A stretch of DNA of 64,000 nucleotides from Dehalococcoidia bacterium (GCA_022825265.1 JAJDXE010000001.1:177338-241337), one strand, 5' to 3'. Numbered from the stretch's first letter, positions 45,940 through 54,870 are shown. Numbers and translations are program-made. Notes: a model not told the origin generated them from the letters alone.

Positions 45940-47618
45940 GTAGCGACGAACCCTCACCGAAGTACATCTTCATCACCGGCGGTGTCATCTCCTCCGTCGG
46001 CAAGGGCATCACCACCGCCTCACTCGGACGACTCCTCCAATCGCGCGGACTCTCCGTCACCGTCCAGAAGCTCGACCCCTACCTCAACGTCGACCCGGGC
46101 ACGATGTCGCCCTACCAGCACGGCGAGGTCTACGTCACCGACGATGGCGCCGAGACCGACCTCGACCTCGGCCACTACGAACGCTTCCTCGACCAGAACC
46201 TGACCGCCGCCTCCTCCGTCACCATGGGTCAGATCTCGGCCGAAGTGATCGAGCGCGAGCGCCGCGGCGACTACCTCGGCGGCACCATCCAGACCGTGCC
46301 GCACGTGACCGACCTGGTCAAGGAGCGCGTCCGCGGCCTGGCCGAGCGTGAGGGCGTGGATGTCCTGATCGTCGAGGTCGGCGGCACCGTCGGCGACATC
46401 GAAGGACAGGCCTTCCTCGAAGCCATCCGCCAGATGCGCTACGAGGAGCCTCGCAACGGCACCCTCGCCATCCACGTCACGCCGCTCTTCCACCTCAAGG
46501 CGACCGACGAACTCAAGACCAAACCGACCCAGCACTCCGTTCGCACCCTGCGCAGCATGGGCATCCAGCCCGACATCATCATCTCCCGCACCGATATCCC
46601 CGCCGACAGCGGCATCACCGACAAGCTCGCCCTCTTCTGCGATGTCCCGGCCGAGGCAGTGATGACCCTGGAAACGGCCTCCTCGATCTACCAGGTGCCG
46701 GCCATCCTCGAACGCGCCGGCCTCACCGATCTCACCCTCGAGCGTCTCGGCCTCACCGCTAGGCCCGCGCAGCTCGGACGCTCGATCGACAGTTGGCTCG
46801 AATGGACCGACCGCCTCGCCGAGACCGATCGCGTCTGTCGCGTCGGGATCGTCGGCAAGTACGTCGAACTGCGCGACGCCTATCTCTCGGTCAAGGAAGC
46901 CCTGATCCACGCCGGCGCGCAGCGCAGCGCCAGCGTCGACATCACCTGGATCCAGTCGGACGATCTCGACCACGCCGACCAGCCGGAAATTGCCGCCGCC
47001 CTGGCCGATGTCGACGGCGTGATCGTCCCCGGCGGATTCGGCGAGCGCGGCATCGAGGGCGAAGTCGGCGTCGCCCGGTTCGCGCTCGAGCAGGACATCC
47101 CCTACCTCGGGCTCTGCCGAGGGATGCAAAACATGGTCATCGCCTTCGCCCGTGAACGGCTCGAACTGCCCAACGCCAACACCACCGAGGCCGACGAACA
47201 CACCGACGCACCCGTCATCGCCCTGCTCGACGAGCAACGCGAAGTCACCGAGATGGGCGGCACCATGCGCCTCGGCAGATACCCCTGCGAGCTCATGCCC
47301 GAGACCCTCGCCTACCGCCTCTACCAGTCTGAGTTCGCCTACGAGCGACACCGACACCGCTGGGAATTCAATCCCCAGTACCGCGACCGCTTCGAACGAG
47401 CCGGACTCCTCGCCAGCGGCACCTCGCGCGACGGCGAGCTGGTCGAGATCGCCGAGGTCTGCGACCACCCCTTCATGCTCGGCTCGCAGTTCCATCCCGA
47501 GCTCAAATCCCGCCCCGAACGCTCGCACCCCCTCTTCCTCGGCTTCATCGACTCCGTCCTGGCAGAATCCGAGACCGCGCTCCGGCACCCCGTCGGCGCG
47601 ACCAACTCCAGCCACTGA
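45936..47618 (+). CDS. pyrG: CTP synthase
   Basis: Aminates UTP to CTP using glutamine and ATP. The synthetase domain has ITGGVISSVGKGITTAS, DPYLNVDPGTMSPYQHGEVYVTDDGAE and the KPTQHSVRTLR block. The glutaminase domain has VPGGFGERGIEGE, the nucleophile Cys in YLGLCRGMQ and the His-Glu pair in FHPELKSRP. Note Arg after the Cys-containing turn where Leu is usual (LCLGMQ-type). At 560 residues it is full length. The GTG start overlaps the stop of the ubiquitin-like gene. Confidence 0.96.
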   Translation: MSSDEPSPKYIFITGGVISSVGKGITTASLGRLLQSRGLSVTVQKLDPYLNVDPGTMSPYQHGEVYVTDDGAETDLDLGHYERFLDQNLTAASSVTMGQISAEVIERERRGDYLGGTIQTVPHVTDLVKERVRGLAEREGVDVLIVEVGGTVGDIEGQAFLEAIRQMRYEEPRNGTLAIHVTPLFHLKATDELKTKPTQHSVRTLRSMGIQPDIIISRTDIPADSGITDKLALFCDVPAEAVMTLETASSIYQVPAILERAGLTDLTLERLGLTARPAQLGRSIDSWLEWTDRLAETDRVCRVGIVGKYVELRDAYLSVKEALIHAGAQRSASVDITWIQSDDLDHADQPEIAAALADVDGVIVPGGFGERGIEGEVGVARFALEQDIPYLGLCRGMQNMVIAFARERLELPNANTTEADEHTDAPVIALLDEQREVTEMGGTMRLGRYPCELMPETLAYRLYQSEFAYERHRHRWEFNPQYRDRFERAGLLASGTSRDGELVEIAEVCDHPFMLGSQFHPELKSRPERSHPLFLGFIDSVLAESETALRHPVGATNSSH

Positions 47619-47876
47619 TGAGCAGCCGACTCTACCAATGACCCAGGTCAACCTGCTCACGCCCGCCGTGGATACTGCGACACACTCAGCCCATTGGCAG
47701 AACACAAGAGCGATATACTCATCGTCATCGGCCCGCAGCCTCGAGGCCGAGTCTGCAACGAAGGAGCGAACAGAGGCCATGTCGCGCCCGGTGTACGAGC
47801 TGTCCAACCAGCCCCGACATTCCTCAGCGATCCGTGAACAAAGGCCAAACGTCGCCGAACGTCGACCGCACTTGTT

Positions 47877-47916
47877 CGCACAAATCCGAACAAATCCGAA
47901 CAAATCCGAACAGGCT
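47877..47916 (+). repeat. four-unit 10-bp tandem repeat
   Basis: Units read CGCACAAATC, CGAACAAATC, CGAACAAATC and CGAACAGGCT, in direct head-to-tail order at one helical turn per unit. TTGTTCG just before the array is the inverse complement of CGAACAA within it, so a protein-binding site is possible. Confidence 0.7.
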
Positions 47917-48074
47917 GAACACAGAGCGCTCCTGAAACCACCACGAGACAACCGAAAAAACCTGAAAAAACCTGAAAGGATTTGGCCCACGATCCCCAGT
48001 AAAACACTGGGAATTCGTGTTTCGCACCCCCGAAAAAAAATTGTTCACCTGAAACCTGAAAACCGCCGATCTTG

Positions 48075-48100
48075 CCGGCAAACACCGGGTTTCTTTTTTT
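48075..48100 (+). terminator. candidate Rho-independent terminator
   Basis: CCGG (48075-48078) can pair with CCGG (48085-48088), flanked by weak extensions, followed by a T-rich run ending in seven T. The stem is short, so strength is uncertain; it could serve pyrG or the repeat region transcript. Confidence 0.35.
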
Positions 48101-48148
48101 CAGCGGCCAGATGCCCGGATCGCGACGCGACGCCCGCCGAGTGCGCCC

Positions 48149-48625
48149 GTGAGTGAAGACGACATCTTCCGTTTCCTCACCACGGTCGCCGCGCTTATCT
48201 ACGCCGGTGGAGTCGCCGCCCTGGCCCTCGCCCTCACCCGCGCCTGGCAGACCGATGACGCCACCGAGCGCGACGTCCTCTTCCGCTCCGCCGATCGCGC
48301 CCACACCCGCATGCTGCTGCCCGGCATCATCGCCACCGGCGTCCTCGGCGCCGTCTGGGGCATCCGCGCCGAGGCTGTCGACCCAATCGAGACCGGCTGG
48401 CTGCTCGCCGTCGAAATCCTCTACCTCGTCTCCCTCTTCGTCCTTGTGCCCGGCATGTTCGCCGGCGTCCGACGCGTCCGCCTGCTCTCCCTCCAGGCAC
48501 GCAAGACCGGCCAGATCTCCGACGAACTCACCGACGCCCTCAACGACCGCGGCCCGCTCGTCTTCGCCATCCTCATGGCCATCATGCTGCCCATCCAGGT
48601 CGCGCTCGTTACCGTGCAGCCATAG
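48149..48625 (+). CDS. four-helix integral membrane protein, DUF2269-like
   Basis: A 158-residue protein with membrane segments at about residues 8-30, 56-76, 82-104 and 133-156. The pattern of a polar loop with SADRAHTRMLLPGI before the second helix and WLLAVEILYLVSLFVLVPGM recalls DUF2269-type proteins. Function unknown. The start is GTG. The stop codon lies within the first copy of the 25-bp repeat that follows. Confidence 0.6.
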   Translation: MSEDDIFRFLTTVAALIYAGGVAALALALTRAWQTDDATERDVLFRSADRAHTRMLLPGIIATGVLGAVWGIRAEAVDPIETGWLLAVEILYLVSLFVLVPGMFAGVRRVRLLSLQARKTGQISDELTDALNDRGPLVFAILMAIMLPIQVALVTVQP

Positions 48626-48677
48626 CTGCACCGTCATAATGCAGCCATAGCTGCACCGTCATAATGCAGCCATAACT
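48616..48677. repeat. 25-bp direct repeat with internal palindrome, 2.5 copies
   Basis: GCAGCCATAGCTGCACCGTC plus ATAAT occurs at 48616-48640 and again, identical, at 48641-48665; the first 10 bp plus CT recur at 48666-48677. Each full copy holds TGCAGC-CATA-GCTGCA, an inverted repeat able to form a 6-bp stem or to bind a dimeric regulator. The array lies 24 nt before the transaldolase start codon. Confidence 0.85.
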
Positions 48678-48700
48678 ACCGGTAAAGGAACCCGCCCGAC

Positions 48701-49390
48701 ATGAAGATCTTCCTCGACACCGCCCGACTCGACGAAATCCAACAGGCCGTCGACTGGGGCGTCTGCGATGGCATCACCACCAATCCCTCGCTCCATTCCC
48801 GCGCCGTCGCGCACGAGGGCGACGCTGCCATCGGCTACCGCGAACGCATCCTGCGCATCGCCGACATCGTCGACGGACCGATCTCGGCCGAGTGCGTCAC
48901 CCGCACCACCGACGAACTGATCGTCGAGGCCCGCGAACTTGCCAGCTGGCACCCCAGCGTCGTCGTCAAGATTCCGATCGACGGCCCCGGCCTCGCCGCG
49001 ATCAAGGCCCTCTCCCAGGAAGGCATCCGCATCAACACGACCCTGATCTTCTCGCTCAACCAGGCGTTGCTCGCCGCCCGCGCTGGCGCCGCTTACGTCT
49101 CGCCCTTCGTCGGACGGCTGGACGACATCAACGAGAACGGCATCCAGCTCGTCGCCGACACCGTCAACCTGCTCGACCGTTTCAACCTGCCCGCCCAGGT
49201 GATCGCCGCCTCATTGCGCAACACCAACCACACCGCCGAAGCCGCGCGCGTCGGCGCGCACATCGCCACCATTCCTTTCCCCGTGCTCGAGCAAATGCAG
49301 CAACATCCCCTGACCGGCAAGGGCATTCAGGCCTTCCTCGACGATTGGCACAAGGCCGAGGCCGCGCTGCGCGCCCAACCGGTCTCCTAA
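48701..49390 (+). CDS. transaldolase / fructose-6-phosphate aldolase family protein
   Basis: A 229-residue small transaldolase of the TalC/MipB/FSA group. KIFLDTARLDEIQ starts the barrel, GITTNPSL and VVKIPID with the Schiff-base Lys follow, then RINTTLIFSLNQALLAARAGAAYVSPFVGRLDD and VIAASLRN. It makes or breaks sugar phosphates in the pentose phosphate pathway. Whether the main activity is transaldolase or fructose-6-phosphate aldolase cannot be told by eye. The upstream repeat array may control it. Confidence 0.9.
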   Translation: MKIFLDTARLDEIQQAVDWGVCDGITTNPSLHSRAVAHEGDAAIGYRERILRIADIVDGPISAECVTRTTDELIVEARELASWHPSVVVKIPIDGPGLAAIKALSQEGIRINTTLIFSLNQALLAARAGAAYVSPFVGRLDDINENGIQLVADTVNLLDRFNLPAQVIAASLRNTNHTAEAARVGAHIATIPFPVLEQMQQHPLTGKGIQAFLDDWHKAEAALRAQPVS

Positions 49391-49397
49391 ATTGCTC

Positions 49398-49427
49398 CAG
49401 TTGGACCCAGTTGAACGCAGTTGACAC
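49398..49427 (+). repeat. three-unit 10-bp tandem repeat upstream of rho
   Basis: CAGTTGGACC, CAGTTGAACG and CAGTTGACAC follow each other directly, at one helical turn per unit, just after the transaldolase stop codon. The last unit contains TTGACA, but no -10 lies at 17 nt from it. Confidence 0.65.
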
Positions 49428-49647
49428 TCGAAATCGCTTGCCAAGCCGCGAACTGCCCGACTAGGATTGGATTTGTCCCCCTGAGAATGGTTTCCGCGCC
49501 CCGCGCCCGTTGAACAGTCTGGCGTCGTAGAGCGCAGGAACCCGGTTCCACGCAGACTGAGTCTGTACCTATTCCTTCCGCAACGACGCCTGAGCCCCGT
49601 AGCCGTGAAGTAACGAACACGCGATGCGCCGACACCAGAGGTAGCCG

Positions 49648-50925
49648 ATGACGACCCTGAACATCCCCGAACTTGAGCATCTCACCCGCGAGCAACTGCT
49701 CGCCAAAGCACGCGAACTGAATGTCCCCGGACTCTCGGGGCTGAAGAAACAGGACATCGTCCTGCGCCTCCTGCAGGCCCAGTCCGAGGCCGAGGGCCAC
49801 ATCCTCTCCGGCGGCGTGCTCGAAGTCGTCGACGATTCCTACGGCTTTCTGCGCGGCGAGTCGCTGCTGCCCGCCCCGACCGACGTCTACGTCTCACAGA
49901 GCCACGTGCGCCGCGCCGGACTGCGCACCGGCGACTACGTGATCGGTTCCGTCCGACCGCCCAAGCAGGGCGAGAAGTACTACGGACTCTCCCGCGTCGA
50001 CCTCGTCAACGGCGCCACCGCCGCCGACGCAGCCGCCCGGCCAAACTTCGAGAACCTGACCGCCGTCTTCCCGCACCAGCGCTTCGAACTGGAAACCGAC
50101 GACCCGGCCGAACTCTCCGGCCGCGTCATCGACCTCGTTGCGCCCATGGGCCGCGGCCAGCGCGGTCTGATCGTCAGCCCGCCCAAGGCCGGCAAGACGA
50201 TGCTCCTGCAATCGATCGCCAACGGCATCGCGGTCAACCATCCCGAAGTTCATCTCATGGTCGTCCTGATCGGCGAACGCCCGGAAGAGGTCACCGAGAT
50301 GAAGCGCTCCGTGCGCGGCGAGGTCATCGCCTCCACCTTCGACGAACCCGTCGAGGAACACACTCGCGTCGCCGAACTCGGACTCGAGCGCGCCAAGCGG
50401 CTGATGGAGATGGGCCGAGACGTGGTCATCCTGCTCGACTCGATCACCCGCCTGACCCGCGCCTACAACCTTGAGATGCCATCCACCGGACGCACTCTCT
50501 CCGGTGGCATCGACCCCGTCGCGCTCTACCCGCCCAAGCGCTTCTTCGGCTCCGCTCGCAAGGCCGAAGAGGGCGGCTCGCTCACGATCATCTCGACCTG
50601 CCTGGTCGACACCGGCTCCCGCCTCGACGACGTCGTCTTTGAGGAGTTCAAGGGCACCGGCAACTGGGAAGTCCGCCTCGACCGCAAGCTGGCCGAGCGC
50701 CGCATCTACCCCTCAATCGACATCGCTGCCTCCTCCACCCGTCGCGAGGAACTGCTGCTCTCCGGCGAGGAACTCCAGCGAGTCTGGCTGCTCCGCCGGA
50801 TGATGTCCGTGCTCGCCGGTTCAGGCGGCAGCGCCACCGAACCGACCGAGCGTCTGCTCGATCGCCTCGCCAAGACCAAGTCCAATACCGAGTTCCTCGA
50901 AAACCTCACCGCCGCCGAGGCATAA
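49648..50925 (+). CDS. rho: transcription termination factor Rho
   Basis: Hexameric RNA helicase that ends transcription. The N-terminal helical part [27 protein letters not shown] and the cold-shock-like RNA-binding domain with SYGFLRG precede the ATPase core with [28 protein letters not shown] and the [35 protein letters not shown]-loop region. 425 residues is usual. The 257-bp upstream gap holds the decamer array, a TAGGAT hexamer (49462-49467) and a short ATG...TGA of eight codons (49487-49513), so a long leader with attenuation, as known for rho elsewhere, is possible. Confidence 0.96.
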   Translation: MTTLNIPELEHLTREQLLAKARELNVPGLSGLKKQDIVLRLLQAQSEAEGHILSGGVLEVVDDSYGFLRGESLLPAPTDVYVSQSHVRRAGLRTGDYVIGSVRPPKQGEKYYGLSRVDLVNGATAADAAARPNFENLTAVFPHQRFELETDDPAELSGRVIDLVAPMGRGQRGLIVSPPKAGKTMLLQSIANGIAVNHPEVHLMVVLIGERPEEVTEMKRSVRGEVIASTFDEPVEEHTRVAELGLERAKRLMEMGRDVVILLDSITRLTRAYNLEMPSTGRTLSGGIDPVALYPPKRFFGSARKAEEGGSLTIISTCLVDTGSRLDDVVFEEFKGTGNWEVRLDRKLAERRIYPSIDIAASSTRREELLLSGEELQRVWLLRRMMSVLAGSGGSATEPTERLLDRLAKTKSNTEFLENLTAAEA

Positions 50926-50955
50926 TCGTCGAGGCATAGGCATCGAGGAGTCATC

Positions 50956-51891
50956 ATGGCCCGGATCGAAACCGTCCTCGGACCGATCGACGCCGCCGAC
51001 CTCGGCTTCACTCTCTCCCACGAACACGTCGCCATCACGCCCAGCGTGATCACCCATCACTACCCCTGGCTGATCGACAAGGAAGCCGTCCTCGAGCGGG
51101 CCAAGGAGGAACTGACCGAGGCCAAGCAGGGCGGCGTCGACTCCCTGATAGAGCTCTCCACGCCCGACCTCAACCGCGACGTCGAAGCCATGCGCGCCGC
51201 GTCCGAGGCCTCCGGCGTCAACGTCATCTGCGCGACCGGCATCTGGCGCGACGTTCCCCGCTGGATGTGGGCCAGGGACCCCGACGAAATCGCCGACATC
51301 TTCGTCCGAGAGATCGAGGTCGGCATCGCCGACACCGGGATCAAGGCCGGCGTGATCAAGGTCGCCAACGACGCCGAAGGCGTCACGCCCGAGGGCGAGC
51401 TCATCCTCCGCGCCGCCGCCCGGACCTGCAAGCGCACCGGCACGCCGATCTCGACCCACCACTGGGCACCACTCGAGGTCGGCCGCCGCCAGGCCGAGAT
51501 CTTCCAGGAGGAAGACGCGCCGATGGATCGGATCTGCATCGGCCACACCGCCGACACGGTCAACGCCGACTACATCGAGGACCTGCTCGACACCGGCGTC
51601 TACATCTCCATGGATCGTTATCCCGGCCCCGAGGATGGCGCAGAGCGACCCAACTGGGTCGCTCGCAACGCGACGGTCAAGGAGCTGATCAATCGCGGCT
51701 GGTCGCACAAGCTGATGCTGGGCCACGACTACGCCGCCTTCCCCGGCTCCCCGCGCGACTACCCCACGCGCTACCTCTTCCTCACCACCACCGCCATCCC
51801 CGCGCTCCTCGCCGACGGCGTCCCGCAGGAAACGATCGACCAGATGATGGTCACCGTCCCGCGCGAATTCCTCAGCGGAGAGACAGCATGA
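50956..51891 (+). CDS. phosphotriesterase-family metal hydrolase
   Basis: A 311-residue amidohydrolase-fold protein. The two-metal site is complete: HEH at about 22-24, bridging Lys in GVIKVAND near 135, His in ISTHH near 168, His in GHTAD near 197 and Asp in GHDY near 268. GFTLSHEHV is the classical phosphotriesterase-related opening. Natural substrates of such proteins are often lactones. GAGGAG lies before the ATG. Its stop overlaps the start of the next gene in ATGA. Confidence 0.88.
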   Translation: MARIETVLGPIDAADLGFTLSHEHVAITPSVITHHYPWLIDKEAVLERAKEELTEAKQGGVDSLIELSTPDLNRDVEAMRAASEASGVNVICATGIWRDVPRWMWARDPDEIADIFVREIEVGIADTGIKAGVIKVANDAEGVTPEGELILRAAARTCKRTGTPISTHHWAPLEVGRRQAEIFQEEDAPMDRICIGHTADTVNADYIEDLLDTGVYISMDRYPGPEDGAERPNWVARNATVKELINRGWSHKLMLGHDYAAFPGSPRDYPTRYLFLTTTAIPALLADGVPQETIDQMMVTVPREFLSGETA

Positions 51892-52280
51892 ATCGCGACG
51901 ACGTCGCCGACCTCTGCGAATCGCTGCCCGGCTCCTGGCCCGACTCGCCCTGGGGCGAAGACGATCTCGTCTACAAGCTCGGCAACCGCAACGCCGACGG
52001 CAAGGGCGGCAAGATCTTCTGCTTCGTCGGCGGAGGCACCACCGAGGGCCAGCCCCACGCCATCTCGCTCAAGGCCGACCCCGCCATCGTCCCCGCGCTG
52101 CACCAGCAATACGAGGCCGTCACCTTCCCCAGCTACCTGAACAAGTCGCACTGGGTCGCGATCACCCTGGAGTCGGACCTCCCCGACGACGAGCTGGAAG
52201 AACTGATCGTCGATTCCTACGAGAGAATCCTCAGCGGCTTCAGCAAACGCCAACAGCGCCTGATCCGAGGCGAAGAGTAG
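51888..52280 (+). CDS. MmcQ/YjbR family protein
   Basis: A 130-residue protein of the MmcQ/YjbR type, a double-wing DNA-binding-like fold. LCESLPGSWPDSPWGEDDLVYKLGN, KIFCFVGGG, ISLKADPAIVPALHQQYEAV and SYLNKSHWVAITLESDLPDDELEELIVDSYERI are clear family blocks. The function is not established. ATG 51888 overlaps the upstream stop by 4 nt, so it is translationally coupled to the phosphotriesterase-like gene. Confidence 0.87.
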   Translation: MNRDDVADLCESLPGSWPDSPWGEDDLVYKLGNRNADGKGGKIFCFVGGGTTEGQPHAISLKADPAIVPALHQQYEAVTFPSYLNKSHWVAITLESDLPDDELEELIVDSYERILSGFSKRQQRLIRGEE

Positions 52281-52301
52281 ACACCTTTCGGCCGAGACGT
52301 A

Positions 52302-54215
52302 TCAGCGAGGCACCACCGACAGCTCCACCCGCGACGCCCGATCCGCGCTGTGGTGCACGGTGTTCAGCGCCGTCCGAGTGTGCGTCTGCCGTCCGATCGG
52401 CTCGCCCGTGTTCGGGTTGACGTCGAACCTGGGATAGTTGCTGCTGCTCACCTCGACGCCGATTCGATGGCCGGCCTTGAACACGTTCGAAGTTGGATAC
52501 AGCTCGATCGACACCTCGACCACGTCGCCCGGTGAGACCAGGTCTTCGCGGTCGTAGCCGTTACGAAAGCGCAGCCGCTTGATGCTGTCCGTAATCCGCA
52601 GGTGATAACCCTCCGGATAGTCCGCGTTCGGCGGGTAGCAGTCGAGCAACGCGGCGGTGAAATCGGTGTCGGGCGCACTGGTCGAGACGAACAGGCGGAC
52701 CGTCACCGGACCGCTGACCTCGACATCCCTCGCCAGCGGTTCCGTCCGGAAGGAAAGCACGTCCGAGCGCGACGCGGTCGGCAGATAGGGCGGCTCCGCG
52801 CCCATGACGTCCGGTCGGGTGCGCTGGTCGGCCCCGCCCGGCAGGATCAACTCCCGCGAGCGCTGCGTCGGCGGCCAGATCTGCGACTTCAGCGTCGGAT
52901 CCTCGGGCGCGTACTCGCGCAGCGACGACACGTTGGCCGAGATCGAGGGAACTGGGTTCTTGGGATCGAACTGGTAGCTCGACGACCCGCCGTCTTCGCC
53001 CGCGGCCTCGGCCGTCAGTCCGCCTCCCGGTTGCAGGAACCAATCGACCTGCGCCGATAGCGCCGGCGGCCAGGCCGACTCTTCGCGCCACTCTCCGCCG
53101 TGATCCATCCGCCCCGATGCGATCCGCCGCCCGCTGCCGCCGCCCATCACAAACATCGTCACCGGCGGTCGCTGATCCCAACCGCTGTCCAGACCCTTGA
53201 GCGTGTGGTCGAAGAACTCCAGGCGCAGGTCCGAAATGCTCGGCGCCAGATTGCCCGATGTCGGCGCGGTCGGACCGAAGTCGACGTCCCCTGACCAGGT
53301 CCGGTCGAGCGTCACCTCGCCATGCGTCCAGGGACCCATCAGCAGGTATTGCGGCGACGACATCGCCTCGGAGAAGGCCATGAACGACTCGGTCGTGGCC
53401 CGCGTGTAGCTGTCGTACCAGCCGCCCGAGTAGACGCTGGGGACATCGGCGGTCTGCCCGATGAAACGCTCGAAGTTCATCGATGGCAGTTGCCAGAGCC
53501 AGTCGTCCTCGCGGGCAAGGGTGAGCAGATCGATGGCCCAGCGTTCATAGTCTTGGGTGAGCGAGAGCGGTGTGTCGCCGTCCCGCCAGGGCAGGTTCTT
53601 GAAGTAGCCGCGCAGGTCGACCGCGGCCTGGTCGAGCGCCGCGTAGAGCGCTGCGTCTCCAACCGCCTCAGGACTGACCGGCGCGTTCCAGAAGGCCCAG
53701 GCGAGCCAGCGCAACTCCAGCGCGCCGCCCTGTCGCAGCGACGACGTCAGCCCGTTGTAGGCACCCTGGTTGACCCACATCGCCGAGAGGTGCGGCGGAT
53801 TCTGCGTCGCCGCCGCCGACTGTACCCAGCCCATGTAGGAGGTGCCGACGGTGCCGACCTTACCCGTCGACCACGGCTGCTCGGCCAGCCACTCAATCGT
53901 GTCGTAGCCGTCCTCGGCCTCGTTCTTGAGCAGGTAGAAGTCGCCCTCTGAGGCGAACCGACCGCGCACGTCCTGCATCACGCGCGCGTACCCGCGGCTC
54001 GCCCACCATTCGCCGTCGGCGGCGAAACCGAGCTTGTCGTACGGCGTGCGAGTCAGCAACGTCGGCCAGGGACCTTCGAGCGCGACGCCGTCTCGTGCGG
54101 GCAGATACACATCCGTCGCCAGCGTGACGCCGTCGCGCATGCCGATGCGGCGGTTGCGCTGAATCACGACCTCGTACTCGGCCAATGAACTCTGATGCGA
54201 ACTCTGTTGACTCAT
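52302..54215 (-). CDS. CocE/NonD-family serine hydrolase
   Basis: A 637-residue protein of the X-Pro dipeptidyl-peptidase/cocaine-esterase type. The alpha/beta-hydrolase domain has MRDGVTLATDVYLPA, RTPYDK, VMQDVRGRFASEG and the nucleophile elbow GTSYMGW. The C-terminal jelly-roll has ISGPVTVRLFVST-like strands, DTDFTAALLDCYP and GHRIGVEVSSSNYPRFDVNPNTGE. No signal peptide is present. It hydrolyses esters or amides; the substrate is unknown. GAGGAG precedes the ATG. The MBL-fold gene lies 1 nt upstream on the same strand. Confidence 0.9.
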   Translation of the reverse strand: MSQQSSHQSSLAEYEVVIQRNRRIGMRDGVTLATDVYLPARDGVALEGPWPTLLTRTPYDKLGFAADGEWWASRGYARVMQDVRGRFASEGDFYLLKNEAEDGYDTIEWLAEQPWSTGKVGTVGTSYMGWVQSAAATQNPPHLSAMWVNQGAYNGLTSSLRQGGALELRWLAWAFWNAPVSPEAVGDAALYAALDQAAVDLRGYFKNLPWRDGDTPLSLTQDYERWAIDLLTLAREDDWLWQLPSMNFERFIGQTADVPSVYSGGWYDSYTRATTESFMAFSEAMSSPQYLLMGPWTHGEVTLDRTWSGDVDFGPTAPTSGNLAPSISDLRLEFFDHTLKGLDSGWDQRPPVTMFVMGGGSGRRIASGRMDHGGEWREESAWPPALSAQVDWFLQPGGGLTAEAAGEDGGSSSYQFDPKNPVPSISANVSSLREYAPEDPTLKSQIWPPTQRSRELILPGGADQRTRPDVMGAEPPYLPTASRSDVLSFRTEPLARDVEVSGPVTVRLFVSTSAPDTDFTAALLDCYPPNADYPEGYHLRITDSIKRLRFRNGYDREDLVSPGDVVEVSIELYPTSNVFKAGHRIGVEVSSSNYPRFDVNPNTGEPIGRQTHTRTALNTVHHSADRASRVELSVVPR

Positions 54216-54216
54216 C

Positions 54217-54870
54217 TCACGCTCCTCTGGCCAGCAGCGGGGTCACGGTCGGCGCGGTGGGAATCGACGAGCGCGTCACGTTGATGTGGTTGTCGGACGG
54301 CGGATCAACGGTCACGCCCATCTCGCGCAGGAAGTTGGCCAGCGGCTCCAGTCCGGTCGAGACCTCATCGGTCGCTTCCGGCTGATAGAGCATCGGGATC
54401 ACCAGCGGCGCCGCAATCGCGCTGGCGATCCCCGCCGCCGCCTCAGGAGACAGATGCGATCCGCCGCCGCAGGGCAGCAGTAACACATCCGCTCGCTGCA
54501 ACTCCTCCAGCGCGGCCCGCTCGGGCATGTCCTGCAGATCGCCCAAGTGAGCCACGATCACCTCGTCGATCGTGACGACGAACGCGACGTTGCGCGAGCC
54601 CGCCGGTCCGGGCGTGCGCACGCCGGTCGCGAGGACCCGCTTGATCTCATACTCCCCCGGAGCGTCCAGCGTGCGCTGCAGTCCGGATGACTCAAGCGTC
54701 ACGCCGTCGACCCAGTTATGGGCGGTGTCCTGTCCCCGCGAAACGGTCACGATGTCGGCCGCCGGCCGGTTGAGGCGAAACCCGGTCTCGGGCGAACAGG
54801 GATCCATGACCACCGCCGCCTCGCGACCGCGCAGTCGGAAGGCGGCATGTCCGTACCAGGCGATATCCAT
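54217..54870 (-). CDS. MBL-fold protein with altered metal-binding motif
   Basis: A 217-residue protein with a metallo-beta-lactamase-like layout of the UPF0173/Lactamase_B_3 kind: ITWYGHAAFRL-like opening (IAWYGHAAFRL), VVMDPCSP, then PADIVTVSRGQDTAH where the HxHxDH motif should be, VIVAHLGDL, and LLLPCGGG. The expected His ligands read Ser and Gln, so one metal at most is bound. GTG six nt upstream is a possible start, but the ATG at 54870 has TAGGCT (54877-54882, minus strand) 6 nt before it and no Shine-Dalgarno sequence. Confidence 0.7.
   Translation of the reverse strand: MDIAWYGHAAFRLRGREAAVVMDPCSPETGFRLNRPAADIVTVSRGQDTAHNWVDGVTLESSGLQRTLDAPGEYEIKRVLATGVRTPGPAGSRNVAFVVTIDEVIVAHLGDLQDMPERAALEELQRADVLLLPCGGGSHLSPEAAAGIASAIAAPLVIPMLYQPEATDEVSTGLEPLANFLREMGVTVDPPSDNHINVTRSSIPTAPTVTPLLARGA

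Larger units (their letters stand above)
47619..48148. other. 530-bp repeat-rich intergenic region after pyrG
   Basis: The largest gap in the window and less GC-rich than its flanks. It holds a decamer array (47877-47916), five copies of CCTGAAA (near 47931, 47961, 47971, 48048 and 48054), an inverted repeat CCCAGT-AAAAC-ACTGGG (47995-48011), a run of eight A (about 48032-48040) and a T-rich run at 48090-48100. A frame is open across it from ATG 47639 to 48156, but it has no family look and its content follows the repeats, so I do not call a gene. Confidence 0.5.

Noticed and set aside
46020..47990. A 656-codon open frame antisense to pyrG
   Set aside because: It mirrors pyrG codon by codon, as is usual in GC-rich genes, has no family look, and pyrG is certain.
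47639..48156. Open frame through the repeat-rich gap after pyrG
   Set aside because: No coding look; its residues simply follow the DNA repeats, and it runs into the next gene in another frame.
47877..48677. CRISPR array
   Set aside because: Units of 10 and 25 bp are adjacent without spacers, and no cas gene is present.
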